From Variovorax sp. dw_308 (lineage in GTDB: Bacteria; Pseudomonadota; Gammaproteobacteria; Burkholderiales; Burkholderiaceae_C), in contig NZ_JAATOM010000006.1 in NCBI RefSeq assembly GCF_019207085.1, positions 310,001 through 374,000 on the forward strand: a stretch of 64,000 nucleotides of DNA, in the 5' to 3' direction. The translations under genes and the position numbers were made by a program. How positions within the stretch are numbered: the stretch's first letter is position 1; each line of letters opens with the position of its first letter. This document shows positions 16,368 through 26,014 of this stretch, piece after piece. The notes under the pieces were generated by a model. It made no database searches and was not told the origin of the DNA. It saw nothing but the letters and a program-made list of their open reading frames with translations.

Positions 16368-16636
16368 GTGTGTCCGCCCTCCCGAGGCAAGGTCTGGTGG
16401 TTGTCCTGGGCAATGTCGATGGACTTGTACTTGAAGACACCGCCGTCCACGTCTGCGCCTTCCCCCCAATTGAGCGGCATCAGAACAAAGAAGCCGCAAA
16501 CGTTGCTCTTTAAATGGCCGATCGCCTTGTCGATGTCGTGCACTGTCCTGCGTTCGTAGGTCACATAGCGATGGGCGAAATCGCTTTTTGGTATGCGAAG
16601 GCTCTCTCGCTGGTTCGGCATCAAGTTCGAGGTCAT
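16364..16636 (-). CDS. Small unknown protein between PLD effector and secreted partner
   Basis: 90 residues without signal peptide or membrane segment. The sequence includes HRYVTYERRTVHDIDKAIGH and GFFVLMPLNWGEGADVDGGV. Both ends overlap neighbours by ATGA (16633–16636 with the phospholipase stop, 16364–16367 with the next start), which is strong evidence for real translation and for a four-gene operon vgrG–PLD–this gene–secreted protein. No family recognised. It could be a cytosolic immunity or chaperone partner; nothing in the sequence decides this. Low GC like its neighbours. Confidence 0.75.
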   Translation of the reverse strand: MTSNLMPNQRESLRIPKSDFAHRYVTYERRTVHDIDKAIGHLKSNVCGFFVLMPLNWGEGADVDGGVFKYKSIDIAQDNHQTLPREGGHT

Positions 16637-18984
16637 AGCGGGGGCACCACGCCACGAAACTCCTCGCTCATGCGCTCGATCTGGACTTCGATTCGCTGGA
16701 GAATTGGTCTATTGGTCGCTGACCCGATGCCCAATGAACGCGCACTTTCCTTTGGGGGCTCCCATGTCGCTCGTTGCTTTTCGTAGACATTCAATCGATC
16801 CAGTGCGTCACCTGCTGCTGCTGCCGGATAGGGTTGGTTGTAGCAGGCCAAGACATCCTCGAATCCGCGCATGCTGTTGCGAGGTATTTGCGGAAAGACA
16901 GCTTCGAAGGCACGAGCGTTGCCTTCGGCAATCGTCTGAATGGCTTTCACAGATGCCGGGTGACACGGCCTATCTAGTACTGTTTGCCAGTCGACGTCCG
17001 TGGTATCCCTGAATTTCTTTGGTGTGGTTTTCAGCTTCGGAGGATTCTGCTGAATCGGCTCCAAGTTCAAATTCTCACGCTCTGCACGCTTGGTTGATTC
17101 GAAGTATTTTTTGTCGTCCAAAGCAAACCCGAAGTGCTTCTCCCACAAACTGCGCCGCAGTTCCCTCGCAAACTTGCGCGTCGGTACTGTGTGAGCTCCG
17201 CCCAGATCCTTGACTTCTATGCCATCGTTGTCCACGACAACAGCAGCGATTTCCGTATCGCCATTGCCCGTCAGGCTGCGATCATTTATGTTGGCACTTC
17301 CTACGATGGCGACCGCGTCGTCAACGATCAGCAGCTTGGAATGGATGTAGACCTGCTCGGTGATGACGTACCGGCCAATCTCGCGCGAGAAGTCCTCGCG
17401 CCACGTCTTCGGGTCTCGCGCATATTGCACCGCTACCCCATAACTGCGCATGTTGAGCACCGTCAGGTAGCGATTCCAGCCCTCGTTCTGGCCGGTATGT
17501 TTCTTGATCGCACGCTTGATCTGCCCGATGAGACTCTTTTCGCCGTGGTGGATCGTTGCGAGCGCCAGCCAGTGTTGTTTCCAGACCGAGCCATCCGTAA
17601 TTGCGCCTTCGGGATGCACCGGCAGCACCAAATACACATGGAACGGGGTGCCCGCGGCGATGTGCGCCTCGATGCGCTCCGCAAGCACATCCACGATGGT
17701 GTTTTTGATCCCGTCGTTCTCATTGCCGGCCTTGCTGCTGTCGACCTTGCCACCGCATGCAGTACCGAACCTGGAGATAAAGAACTGGGTTTCGATATAG
17801 ACGTAGCAGTCGGCGCTGCGGATGCAGTTGACCATCGCATTGAGGATGTTGGCCTGATGCTCGGTTCGCCACTCCAAAATTCCTCTCCCCACTCGTGCGC
17901 CCAAGGTCTTGTCCTGAAACAGTTGGACATCGTCAGGGACACCCTCCAAGGATTCCTGTGCCAGATGCCGATTGGACACTGACCGCACGATTTGCACCGT
18001 CGCCCCGCCCGGCTTGGAATTCTGCGAGTCGCGAAGCAAGCCAGCGCCGCCGCAGGCTTCGAGCCAAGCAATATCGATCCGGCCGGGCTTGCTGACGGAC
18101 TCGCGCTTGAAATCAGGCAAGGCAGAACGGCCGACCGATCTGCCTCGCGTGAAATAGGCATCGACACCGACACGGGCGTTCCACCGTCTCACAAAATTTC
18201 GATGCATGTCCACGACCGCCGGTCCCACGAGCTTTATGTGCACGTCCTGCCATGGCATGCGCGGTTGGCACCCTTCGTCGATCAGGTTCTCGTAGGACTT
18301 TGAAAAACCTTGCGCTACCAACTCCTCCTCATGAGGAGCCATGCCGCGGAGCTTGGTCGCACACGGGTTGTACATCTCGTTCAGCACATAGCGGGATGGG
18401 TCAACCACGACGTCAAACTCTGGTGTCGAATAGCGGCCGTAACTCAGATCAATGCCGCCGATAAATCCTGTATTGCCATCGATGACTACAAATTTCTGGT
18501 GATGGGAATAGTCGATCGAATCCTGCTGGGCGCTTGTCGGAGCCTGAAGCAATACGATGACCTTGCCTGGATAGCTGTTGTTGTTGATTGCGTTGATCTG
18601 GCTCGAGACCATGCCATCGCGAGTGCCCGGCGCCATCGCGTCCGCAAAGCTTCTATAGAGCAGCACCCGTATCTGCACTGGCTTGGTTTGGACGATGCTT
18701 TTGATGACTTCGATCAATCGCCCCGGGTGACCCTTTTCGCCACGCTGAGCCAGTTCGACATCAAAGGCCATCTGCCAGTCGGCGATCCAGATGAACCGTT
18801 CCGCTGACTTCATTGCTTTCAGGATCTGCGCGAACGCCTCAGCGCCGGAATCCAGGCGTTCCACCTTGTTGCCAGGCATCGGCAGGGCAAACTGCCGTTC
18901 GTTGCAAAAGTACTGACCTGAATCGGCCAATTTGGTATCGAGATCGAGCGACAGGGTCGCCTGCTGGGGCAGTGGTGCATTCAT
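16633..18984 (-). CDS. Phospholipase D-family type VI secretion effector (Tle5-like)
   Basis: 783 residues with two HKD motifs: H162/K164/D169 in HHQKFVVID and H548/K550/D555 in IHSKLLIVD, each followed by GGIDL- and GSANINDRS-type sequence, as in PLD enzymes that cleave phospholipid head groups. The segment YVYIETQFFIS before the second motif is also typical. No signal peptide is present, as expected for cargo carried by a VgrG. It starts 3 bp after vgrG stops, the usual linkage for a tip-delivered lipase effector (Tle5/PldA group). Toxic activity on neighbouring cells is inferred from family and context. GC content is well below that of the metabolic genes around it. Confidence 0.9.
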   Translation of the reverse strand: MNAPLPQQATLSLDLDTKLADSGQYFCNERQFALPMPGNKVERLDSGAEAFAQILKAMKSAERFIWIADWQMAFDVELAQRGEKGHPGRLIEVIKSIVQTKPVQIRVLLYRSFADAMAPGTRDGMVSSQINAINNNSYPGKVIVLLQAPTSAQQDSIDYSHHQKFVVIDGNTGFIGGIDLSYGRYSTPEFDVVVDPSRYVLNEMYNPCATKLRGMAPHEEELVAQGFSKSYENLIDEGCQPRMPWQDVHIKLVGPAVVDMHRNFVRRWNARVGVDAYFTRGRSVGRSALPDFKRESVSKPGRIDIAWLEACGGAGLLRDSQNSKPGGATVQIVRSVSNRHLAQESLEGVPDDVQLFQDKTLGARVGRGILEWRTEHQANILNAMVNCIRSADCYVYIETQFFISRFGTACGGKVDSSKAGNENDGIKNTIVDVLAERIEAHIAAGTPFHVYLVLPVHPEGAITDGSVWKQHWLALATIHHGEKSLIGQIKRAIKKHTGQNEGWNRYLTVLNMRSYGVAVQYARDPKTWREDFSREIGRYVITEQVYIHSKLLIVDDAVAIVGSANINDRSLTGNGDTEIAAVVVDNDGIEVKDLGGAHTVPTRKFARELRRSLWEKHFGFALDDKKYFESTKRAERENLNLEPIQQNPPKLKTTPKKFRDTTDVDWQTVLDRPCHPASVKAIQTIAEGNARAFEAVFPQIPRNSMRGFEDVLACYNQPYPAAAAGDALDRLNVYEKQRATWEPPKESARSLGIGSATNRPILQRIEVQIERMSEEFRGVVPPL

Positions 18985-18987
18985 GCG

Positions 18988-21900
18988 TCAGGCCTTGATT
19001 TCGGTCTTCGGGGCCGCCCTGAGCGAACACTCGTAGTCTTGCTCGACCCATGCACGGGAAACTTCTTTCTGAACATCGGATTGAAGTTCTTGCGACGTGG
19101 GTGCGTAGTTGAGGGCGTCCAGGATCTTTCGATGTTCCGTGTCACCGAGACCGCTTGTGAACGAGTCAAAGGCAAGCGGCGTTGCATTGGCGCCCGACAC
19201 CAGCCACACCGCGCCGCTCCCACGTTGCACAGCGGCCCAAATGCTCTTTCTCTGGTACTCGTTCAGCACGCATTCGCCCTGCGCTGTCGACACGCCGTTT
19301 GCCATCGACTCGCGCCACATTTTTCGGTTCAAGGCCATGAGCCTGTCCTCAGGGTCAACCGCCCCTTTCAGCAAGACCACCGACCACTCACGATCCGGCA
19401 ATGGAACTCCTTGCTTGCCGGGGATGTCCTTGAGAGTCAGGCCGAAATTTGGCTTCTCTGGCGGCAACCCGCTTTTCGAGAAAGACGGCAATGAATAGGC
19501 CTTGTTCGTCGGCCCAGCCAACTTCCTTTGCAAGGTGTAGTACGTAATCGTCCCCGGGCACTGAAACGTGATGTCCCCGTTCTCCATCACGATCGAAGCG
19601 CCTTGCGCGGTCGCCACCCTGATCTTCTTCTTGGCAGCGATCTCCACGGTCTTCGACGTGCTGGCGATCTTCAGCTTGTCTTTCGCCTGCACCTTGAGTT
19701 CATCGTGCTGGGCCTGGAAGTCCAGGTCGTCCTGGGCCGCGATGATGGCGAGCCCTGCCTCCGCATCGGCCTTCTGCGCACCCGCGAGGACGCCGATGGC
19801 CTGGCCACTGTGGATGCGCAGCACGTCGGTCAATGCGAAGTTCAGGTCGCCTCCCGTCGCGAGAGTCGCGGTCTCGCCGGCCACCATCTGCACATGCTGC
19901 CCGGCTACCATCGCCAGCCCGCCCTTGGCCGCCATCGCGATCACCGCGTCCGTGGCATGCGGGACCTTGTCCTTGCCCGTCGATGTGTTCTTGTCAGCCG
20001 CGTCGGCGCTGGCATCTTCCAGGCTCTGGCCGGCCACCATGCCGCTGACGGCCTGCTGCATGGCCGCGAAAGGGGCCCTGGCCTTGTCGAGGATGGATTC
20101 GTCGGGCTTCGTCGCGCCGACGTGGCCGGCCATCTGCACGGTGAGGTGGGTCTTGGCGGCACCGCTCAGGGCCTGGCCGAGTTGGCTGACCTGCTTCATC
20201 AAGGCCATGCCGGGGGCGAAGTCACCGGTGGGTTCCAGCGTCGTGCCGCCCTGGCCGTGGTAGGTGCTCAGCAGGACGCCCTTGCCGCCTCGCAGCGACG
20301 CGTAGGCATCGGTGCGCAGTTCCAGGCCCTGGCCGCGGAAGCTGCCGCGGTAGTTGTCCTTCTGGTGGATGAGGTGGCCCAGGTTCAACTGGCTGTGGGC
20401 GGTGCTGGCGTGCAGTTGAATCCGCAACTGGCTGTCGGAGTCGTCGAAGACGAGTTGGCTGAAACCCGCGCCGCCGAATTCCTTGGTCTTGAAGCCGGTG
20501 AGCGCTGCCGTATTGCGGTGTCCCTTGGCGTCGGCGCTGGCGCCGTGCCAGGCGGGCGCGTTGCCGGTGGACTCCCCGTTGGCGAGGTTGGCCTGCCCGC
20601 TCGCGGCGGCGTCGCTGGCCTGGGCGAAGACGCTGGTACTGCCTTCCGCCTTCGCTTCGCCTCCGGGGGAGGGAGCGGCGCCGCCTTCGCCGCGGCCGTT
20701 GTAGACCCCGCCGACGACGATGGGCTGATCGATGTCGCCGTCGACGAAGCGCACGAGCGCCTCCTGGCCGATGCGCTGGAGCCACTGCCAGCCCATGCCG
20801 GGGCCGGCTTGGCGCTGGGCGCTGCGGACCCACCGGGTGGTCTTGTTGTCGTCGCGGGCTTCCTCCGGGCGTTGCCAGTGGAAGCGAACGCGGATGTCGC
20901 CGCGGGCGTTGCAGTAGAGCTCGTCGGCGCCGCTGGGGCTGGTTTCTCCAGCGGGGCCGACGACGATGGCGCTCTGGACGCCGTGCACGGTCGGCTTGCT
21001 GTGCAGGCGGGCGCCGTTGGCGGCGAGGACTGCGGGACGCCAGGGGCGGGCTTCGTGTACGCCGGTGAAGGCGTTGGCGTAGCCGGTGGTCTGGGCAGTG
21101 GCGAGGGAGCGGGGGTCGGGCTGGATGTCGGGCAGGGAGTTGACCTGCAAGTTGGGCCGTGGACGGGCTTCGCTTGGGTCGGATGACTGGACCTTACGGC
21201 CCATGGGTACGAGGCCGAAGATATCGGCTTCAGCGGTGACGCCATGGAGTGCGTGCGTGTTCGTCCCCGGTGTATCGAAGACAAGGTACGGCAGCAGGCC
21301 GCCGAGCTGAGCGGCAATCGACGCGGCGGTGTCGCGCGGCAGGTTGTTGATGCCCACGTGTTCCACGGCATCGAGCAGCAGGTGCGGGGGCTTGGCCAGG
21401 CCCAGGGCGGGGGCCTGGGTGATCTCGATGCGGGTGCCCGCGCGCATTGTGCGCACGGTGCTGTGGCCCAGCAGCATGTCGGCGCGGCATTCGGCGGCTT
21501 CCATGAGGAGGTCGGCGTAGCGCTGCACCGTGCGGCCATCGTTCCAGTTGCGGGCCTGGTCGTTCAGGCCATGGACGTCGTCGTATTCGAGGCGCGGGGC
21601 GTGCGGGCCGCCGACCGGATATCGGGTGGGAGCTGCGCCGTTGATCTGGCGCTTGCTGTCGACGTGCCAGGTGCTCAGGTGGACCTGCGCGACAGGTTGG
21701 CGCAGGCGTCGTCCCAGGGCCTGGATGGCGTCGCTTTGTTCCTGGGAGCTTTTGCGATGGAAGCGGATGGGGGAGGAAGGGTCGGCCGGTTGCTCGTTGG
21801 CAGAGAAGATGATGAGCTTGTGGCCCAGGGGGGCGGACGGGTCTTCCTCGATACGCCAGGCCAGGCCTTCTTCGGCCAGCAGGCGGGAGAAGAAGTCGAA

Positions 21901-22443
21901 ATCGCTTTCCCGGTATTGGGTGCAGTACGTTCGTTCGGGTGCGTCGGCGAGGAAGCCGTGTGCTTCGGGGGAAAAGTCCCAGGCGAGGTCGCTCGCGTAG
22001 GGGGCGAGGATCTGCTCGATGATGTCGCCCACCGTGCGGCGCTGGAAGACCTGGCTGCGCGCTTGCTGGGTGGCCAGCCAGAGGGCGGGCACGACGGTGA
22101 GGCGGTAGCGGGCCAGGCCCCCGTCTGCGCCGAGCGATTCGGCCGCGCGGATGAGACCGCTGCGGCGCACCACCTGGCCGTTGGCCAGGACGCTGAGGAG
22201 GGTGAGCGATTCGCCGACGAGGGCCTTGTGGGCGAGGTGCGCGTCCAGGCTCAGGCAGACGATACGCAACTGGAACAGGCCGCTGATGGCTTCGCGCTGG
22301 ACCCAGCCTTCGACGCGCAGTGCATCGATGGAGGTGGACTGGTTGCTGCCGCCGGATTCGAGCCGGTACAGGCGGTTGGCCTGGCTGAGTTCGGCCCAGA
22401 CGCTCGCAACGTCAATGCCGGCCACTGGCATCGGCTTTTGCAT
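18988..22443 (-). CDS. vgrG: VgrG (TssI) type VI secretion spike protein with C-terminal extension
   Basis: 1151-residue spike-tip protein. The gp27-like base occupies roughly residues 30–480 (YCTQYRESDFDFFSRLLAEE is a family block). The gp5-like OB region follows near 500–620 (VRFHWQRPEEA, WVRSAQRQAGPGMGW, VRFVDGDIDQPIVVG). A DUF2345-type region rich in beta repeats follows near 800–960 (LNFALTDVLRIHSGQAIGV). The last 170–180 residues form an extra unknown domain that may bind the PLD cargo encoded next. GC drops within the gene near 19.56–19.74 kb: 46/60 at 21001–21060 against 32/60 at 19081–19140. No tssA–M structural genes are in the window. Confidence 0.95.
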   Translation of the reverse strand: MQKPMPVAGIDVASVWAELSQANRLYRLESGGSNQSTSIDALRVEGWVQREAISGLFQLRIVCLSLDAHLAHKALVGESLTLLSVLANGQVVRRSGLIRAAESLGADGGLARYRLTVVPALWLATQQARSQVFQRRTVGDIIEQILAPYASDLAWDFSPEAHGFLADAPERTYCTQYRESDFDFFSRLLAEEGLAWRIEEDPSAPLGHKLIIFSANEQPADPSSPIRFHRKSSQEQSDAIQALGRRLRQPVAQVHLSTWHVDSKRQINGAAPTRYPVGGPHAPRLEYDDVHGLNDQARNWNDGRTVQRYADLLMEAAECRADMLLGHSTVRTMRAGTRIEITQAPALGLAKPPHLLLDAVEHVGINNLPRDTAASIAAQLGGLLPYLVFDTPGTNTHALHGVTAEADIFGLVPMGRKVQSSDPSEARPRPNLQVNSLPDIQPDPRSLATAQTTGYANAFTGVHEARPWRPAVLAANGARLHSKPTVHGVQSAIVVGPAGETSPSGADELYCNARGDIRVRFHWQRPEEARDDNKTTRWVRSAQRQAGPGMGWQWLQRIGQEALVRFVDGDIDQPIVVGGVYNGRGEGGAAPSPGGEAKAEGSTSVFAQASDAAASGQANLANGESTGNAPAWHGASADAKGHRNTAALTGFKTKEFGGAGFSQLVFDDSDSQLRIQLHASTAHSQLNLGHLIHQKDNYRGSFRGQGLELRTDAYASLRGGKGVLLSTYHGQGGTTLEPTGDFAPGMALMKQVSQLGQALSGAAKTHLTVQMAGHVGATKPDESILDKARAPFAAMQQAVSGMVAGQSLEDASADAADKNTSTGKDKVPHATDAVIAMAAKGGLAMVAGQHVQMVAGETATLATGGDLNFALTDVLRIHSGQAIGVLAGAQKADAEAGLAIIAAQDDLDFQAQHDELKVQAKDKLKIASTSKTVEIAAKKKIRVATAQGASIVMENGDITFQCPGTITYYTLQRKLAGPTNKAYSLPSFSKSGLPPEKPNFGLTLKDIPGKQGVPLPDREWSVVLLKGAVDPEDRLMALNRKMWRESMANGVSTAQGECVLNEYQRKSIWAAVQRGSGAVWLVSGANATPLAFDSFTSGLGDTEHRKILDALNYAPTSQELQSDVQKEVSRAWVEQDYECSLRAAPKTEIKA

Positions 22444-22720
22444 GACTTCTCTCCCTGATACGCACGGTGCCGGGGGCGGCCCGTGTCTTGGAGGCTGAGT
22501 CTAACTTCGCGGGGAGAGAACCTTTTGCCTCCTTTTGAGGAGGCGCCGAACCCGTTGCGCAGAAGTACCGGGAATTTGCAGGCGGGCAGCCTGCGCCCCT
22601 CCGGCCAGCCCCTTGATGGGTCTTACCACCCCGGCACGCGCGCCTCGATTAACCCCGTTCAACAGGCCCGCCCGTACAAGCTCCCACGGTCAATGTCGAC
22701 CGGCCTGCGAGGAGCCCTTC

Positions 22721-23665
22721 ATGTCCCATCCTGTCGCCGCCCTGCCGCCCTGCGCGGCCGGCCTGTTGAACCGCCGCCTGCTGCTCGGCCTGCCCGCCGC
22801 GGGCCTGCTGGTGGCCTGCGCGATGCCGACATGGTCGCGATCGCAACCGGATTCGAGCTGGCTGCGCGTCGAGGTGCAGGACCGCGACAGCGGCGCAACG
22901 CTCCCGGTCTACACAGCCGCCGACGGCCAGCGCTACGTGGCCGGCCGGACCGGTGCGCGCTACGGCGTCACGCTGCGCAACCTGCGCGGCGAGCGCATCC
23001 TGGTCGTGATGTCGGTGGACGGCATCAACGTGCTGAATGGCAAGACCGCCGGATGGGACCAGGACGGCTACGTGCTGGGCGCGCGTGCCGCCGGCCAGAT
23101 CGACGGATGGCGCAAGAGCGATCGCGAAGTCGCGGCCTTCGAATTCACCGCGCCCGGCGACGCCTATGCCTCGCGCACCGGACGCCCGTTCGACCTCGGT
23201 GTGATCGGCCTTGCGGTGTTCGGCGAGCGGCGGCCCGAGCCGCGCCCGATGCCCAGGCCACCGATGATCCCGGCCCCGATGCAAAAGGACAGCAGCGCCG
23301 CAAGCGAGGCCGCGCCTTCTGCACGCGCTGAAGCACCGGCCGGCGCCCCCCAGCCATCGGCCGCTGGCGCCGCCAACGACGCGGCTGCGCCTTCCACGCT
23401 GGCCCGCCGCGATCGCGCACCGCTGGAAGACCAGAAGCTGGGCACCGGCCACGGCCAGCGCGAGGAATCCATCGTCACGCACACCCGCTTCGTGCGCGCA
23501 CGCAGCACGCCCGACGAGGTGATTGCACTGCGCTACGACAGCCGCGCCAACCTGATCCGCATGGGCGTGATTCCCGGCCCGGACGACCGCCAGGCGCGCC
23601 CGCCGCGGCCATTCCCGCAGAACCCGCAGGCGAGCTACGTGCCCGACCCGCCGCCGCGTTATTGA
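22721..23665 (+). CDS. Lipoprotein of unknown function
   Basis: 314 residues. The ATG at 22721 follows GCGAGGAG; the longer frame from 22535 is rejected. The signal peptide ends in the lipobox GLLVAC, so the mature protein is lipid-anchored. A folded N-terminal region of about 140 residues (WLRVEVQDRDSGATLPVYTA, VVMSVDGINVLNGKTA, IDGWRKSDREVAAFEFTAPG) is followed by a Pro/Ala-rich linker and a C-terminal segment (SIVTHTRFVRARSTPDEVIA). No family name recognised. The 277-bp region before it is shared with divergent vgrG and includes a small GCCTCC/GGAGGC hairpin at 22527–22544. Confidence 0.82.
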   Translation: MSHPVAALPPCAAGLLNRRLLLGLPAAGLLVACAMPTWSRSQPDSSWLRVEVQDRDSGATLPVYTAADGQRYVAGRTGARYGVTLRNLRGERILVVMSVDGINVLNGKTAGWDQDGYVLGARAAGQIDGWRKSDREVAAFEFTAPGDAYASRTGRPFDLGVIGLAVFGERRPEPRPMPRPPMIPAPMQKDSSAASEAAPSARAEAPAGAPQPSAAGAANDAAAPSTLARRDRAPLEDQKLGTGHGQREESIVTHTRFVRARSTPDEVIALRYDSRANLIRMGVIPGPDDRQARPPRPFPQNPQASYVPDPPPRY

Positions 23666-23674
23666 CCGGGGTGC

Positions 23675-24520
23675 TCAGCGCTTTGCAGCGCGGTAGAGGC
23701 CTTCGACCTTCGGCACGTTGGCTTCGAGGATCTTGATGCGGTCGGTGCCGCTCGGGTGGGTCGACAGGAAGCTCAACCCGCCCGACGACTTGCTCGCCTC
23801 CGCCATCTTCTTCCACAGCGTGATCGAGGCCTTCGGGTCGTAACCGGCGCGCGCCGCGATCTCGAGCCCCACTAGGTCGGCATCGGTCTCGTCATTGCGG
23901 CTGAACTTCAGCGTGATGAGCTGCGTCGCGCCGCGCGCCGCCAGGTCGCCCATCTGGCCCAGGCCCAGCAGTTGCGCGCCGATCGACAGCGCCGCGCCCG
24001 TACCCGCGTTCTTCGCCATGCGCGCCCGGGCGTGCTCGCGCAGGGCATGCGCCATCTCGTGACCCATCACCATCGCGATCTCGTCGTCGGTGAGCTTCAA
24101 CTGGTCGATGATCCCGGTGAAGAAGGCAATCTTGCCGCCCGGCATGCAAAAGGCGTTGATCTGCTTGCTGCCGATCAGGTTGACTTCCCATTTCCACTGA
24201 CGGGCGCGCGGATTCCACTGGCCGACAAAAGGAATCAGCCGCGCCGCAATGGCGCGCAGGCGCTGCAATTGCGGATTGCCGTCACCGGCCAACGCGCCCT
24301 TGGCACGAGCCTGCGCCATCAACTGGCTGTATTGCTGCGTGCCGGCCTGCTCGATCTCGTCCGCCGACACCAGGTTGCGCGCCATCGATGCCTCGCCGAC
24401 ATTGACCTGCGCGAGCGCGGGCCCGGCGATGGAGGCACCTCCCGCGAGCAGGAATGCGCGGCGCGCGAACAGCGGACCTTCGGGATTGCCGGTGGAATTG
24501 AAATGGCGGCGTGAACACAT
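23675..24520 (-). CDS. M48-family zinc metalloprotease
   Basis: 281 residues. The zinc site HEMAH is at 154–158 and the third ligand E211 lies in NDETDAD, with D215 as the usual supporting residue, so it should be catalytically active. RRAFLLAGGASIAGPALA near the N-terminus resembles a Tat signal, placing the enzyme in the periplasm, where M48 proteins such as BepA and LoiP control outer-membrane protein quality. It is shorter than BepA and lacks a TPR region, so it is closer to LoiP/YcaL. Convergent with the lipoprotein gene. Confidence 0.88.
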   Translation of the reverse strand: MCSRRHFNSTGNPEGPLFARRAFLLAGGASIAGPALAQVNVGEASMARNLVSADEIEQAGTQQYSQLMAQARAKGALAGDGNPQLQRLRAIAARLIPFVGQWNPRARQWKWEVNLIGSKQINAFCMPGGKIAFFTGIIDQLKLTDDEIAMVMGHEMAHALREHARARMAKNAGTGAALSIGAQLLGLGQMGDLAARGATQLITLKFSRNDETDADLVGLEIAARAGYDPKASITLWKKMAEASKSSGGLSFLSTHPSGTDRIKILEANVPKVEGLYRAAKR

Positions 24521-24556
24521 GCGGGAATAATAGTCAGCACGCCCTGCTCGCCATTC

Positions 24557-25987
24557 ATGTCCCTACCTTCCGCCGACCCCACCCTTCCCGCTTCACAAGT
24601 CGATGTGGCTTTGCCATCGCGACTGGATCCCCCGCGAGGGGCGGGCCGGGCACAGCCGGGCGCTGGGGGCTCGGAAGATCGCAAGCTCCCTTGGCGCGAC
24701 ACCCTCAAGGTCTACCTCGAACCGGCCACGCTGCGCATGCTCGCGCTGGGCTTCTCGGCGGGGCTGCCATTGCTGCTGGTGCTCGGCACGCTGAGCTTCC
24801 GGCTGCGCGAGGCCGGCATCGACCGCGCCACCATCGGCTTCCTGAGCTGGGTCGGTCTGGCCTATGCCTTCAAGTGGGTGTGGGCGCCGCTGGTCGACCG
24901 GCTCCCGCTGCCGCCGCTGACCACGCTGCTCGGCCGGCGCCGAGGCTGGTTGCTGTTCGCGCAGGGGCTGGTGGTCGCCGGCCTGGTCGGCATGGCGCTC
25001 AACGACCCGCGCGACGGCTTGCATCCCCTGGTCTGGTGCGCGTTGCTCGCGGCCTTCGGGTCGGCCACGCAGGACATTGCGCTCGACGCCTTCCGCATCG
25101 AATCGGCCGCCACGCGCAAGCAGGCCGCGCTCGCCGCGGCCTACCAGACCGGCTATCGCCTCGCGATGATCTGGGCGGGTGCCGGTGTGCTGTGGGTGGC
25201 GGCATGGGCCGAGGCGAGCGACGCCGCCGGCTACCAGAACGCCGCGTGGCGCACCGCCTACCTGGTGATGGCGGCATCGATGTCGGTGGGCGTGCTGACG
25301 GTCCTGTTGTCGCCCGAGCCGGCGCCCCGCGTGCTCGCGCCGACGAAGAATGCCGCCGAGTGGCTGCAAAGCGTATTGATCGAACCCTTCGCCGACTTCA
25401 TCCGCCGCTACAAGTGGCAGGCCGCGCTGATCCTGTCGCTGATCGCCATCTATCGCATCAGCGACGTGGTGATGGGCATCATGGCCAACCCGTTCTACGT
25501 CGACATGGGCTTCACCAAGGACGAGGTGGCCACGGTCAGCAAGATCTTCGGCGTCATCATGACGCTGGTGGGCGCATTCGTCGGCGGCGTGCTGTCGATG
25601 CGATTCGGCGTGATGCGGGTGCTGATGCTCGGCGCGGTGCTCAGCGCGGCCAGCAACCTGCTGTTCGCCTGGCTGGCCACGCGCGGGCACGACCTGCGGG
25701 CGCTGGTGGCGGTGGTGTCGGCCGACAACCTCGCGGGCGGTATCGCGTCGGCCGCGTTCATCGCCTACTTGTCGAGCCTCACCAACATCAACTATTCGGC
25801 CACGCAGTACGCGCTGTTCAGCTCGATGATGCTGCTGCTGCCCAAGTTCATCGCGGGGTATTCGGGCGTGTTCGTCGACAGCTACGGGTACTCGACCTTC
25901 TTCACCGCCACCGCGCTGCTGGGCGTGCCGGTGCTGGTGCTGGTGGCGCTGGCTTCCAGGGCGCGGACCGCTTCCGAAAAGGGCTGA
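24557..25987 (+). CDS. ampG: AmpG-type MFS permease (muropeptide uptake family)
   Basis: 476-residue integral membrane protein with about twelve hydrophobic segments after a 55-residue polar N-terminus. The start of the transporter (MLALGFSAGLPLLLVLGTLS) and the loop FKWVWAPLVDRLPLPPL followed by LGRRRGWLL are hallmarks of AmpG. AmpG imports GlcNAc-anhydroMurNAc peptides for cell-wall recycling and feeds AmpC induction in bacteria that have it. Monocistronic as far as seen, divergent from the M48 gene with a 36-bp gap between starts, so promoters must overlap. Confidence 0.88.
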   Translation: MSLPSADPTLPASQVDVALPSRLDPPRGAGRAQPGAGGSEDRKLPWRDTLKVYLEPATLRMLALGFSAGLPLLLVLGTLSFRLREAGIDRATIGFLSWVGLAYAFKWVWAPLVDRLPLPPLTTLLGRRRGWLLFAQGLVVAGLVGMALNDPRDGLHPLVWCALLAAFGSATQDIALDAFRIESAATRKQAALAAAYQTGYRLAMIWAGAGVLWVAAWAEASDAAGYQNAAWRTAYLVMAASMSVGVLTVLLSPEPAPRVLAPTKNAAEWLQSVLIEPFADFIRRYKWQAALILSLIAIYRISDVVMGIMANPFYVDMGFTKDEVATVSKIFGVIMTLVGAFVGGVLSMRFGVMRVLMLGAVLSAASNLLFAWLATRGHDLRALVAVVSADNLAGGIASAAFIAYLSSLTNINYSATQYALFSSMMLLLPKFIAGYSGVFVDSYGYSTFFTATALLGVPVLVLVALASRARTASEKG

Positions 25988-26014
25988 TCAGAGCGTCCAG
26001 CCGCCGTCGATCCG
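25988..26014 (-). pseudogene. Possible relic of a short-chain dehydrogenase C-terminus
   Basis: Between the ampG stop and the enolase-superfamily stop the minus strand reads RIDGGWTL and then a stop. DGGWTL-stop is the usual C-terminus of SDR enzymes, and SDR genes often follow sugar-acid dehydratases in operons. Only eight codons remain, so chance is possible; it would be consistent with an old deletion. Confidence 0.2.

Noticed and set aside
19528..21186. Plus-strand Gly/Val-rich frame of about 550 codons
   Set aside because: Antisense to vgrG; composition is that of a shadow frame and there is no start signal.
22527..22544. GCCTCC-TTTTGA-GGAGGC hairpin upstream of vgrG as a terminator or RNA thermometer
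   Set aside because: No T tract follows in either direction, and it is too far from either start codon to mask a ribosome-binding site.
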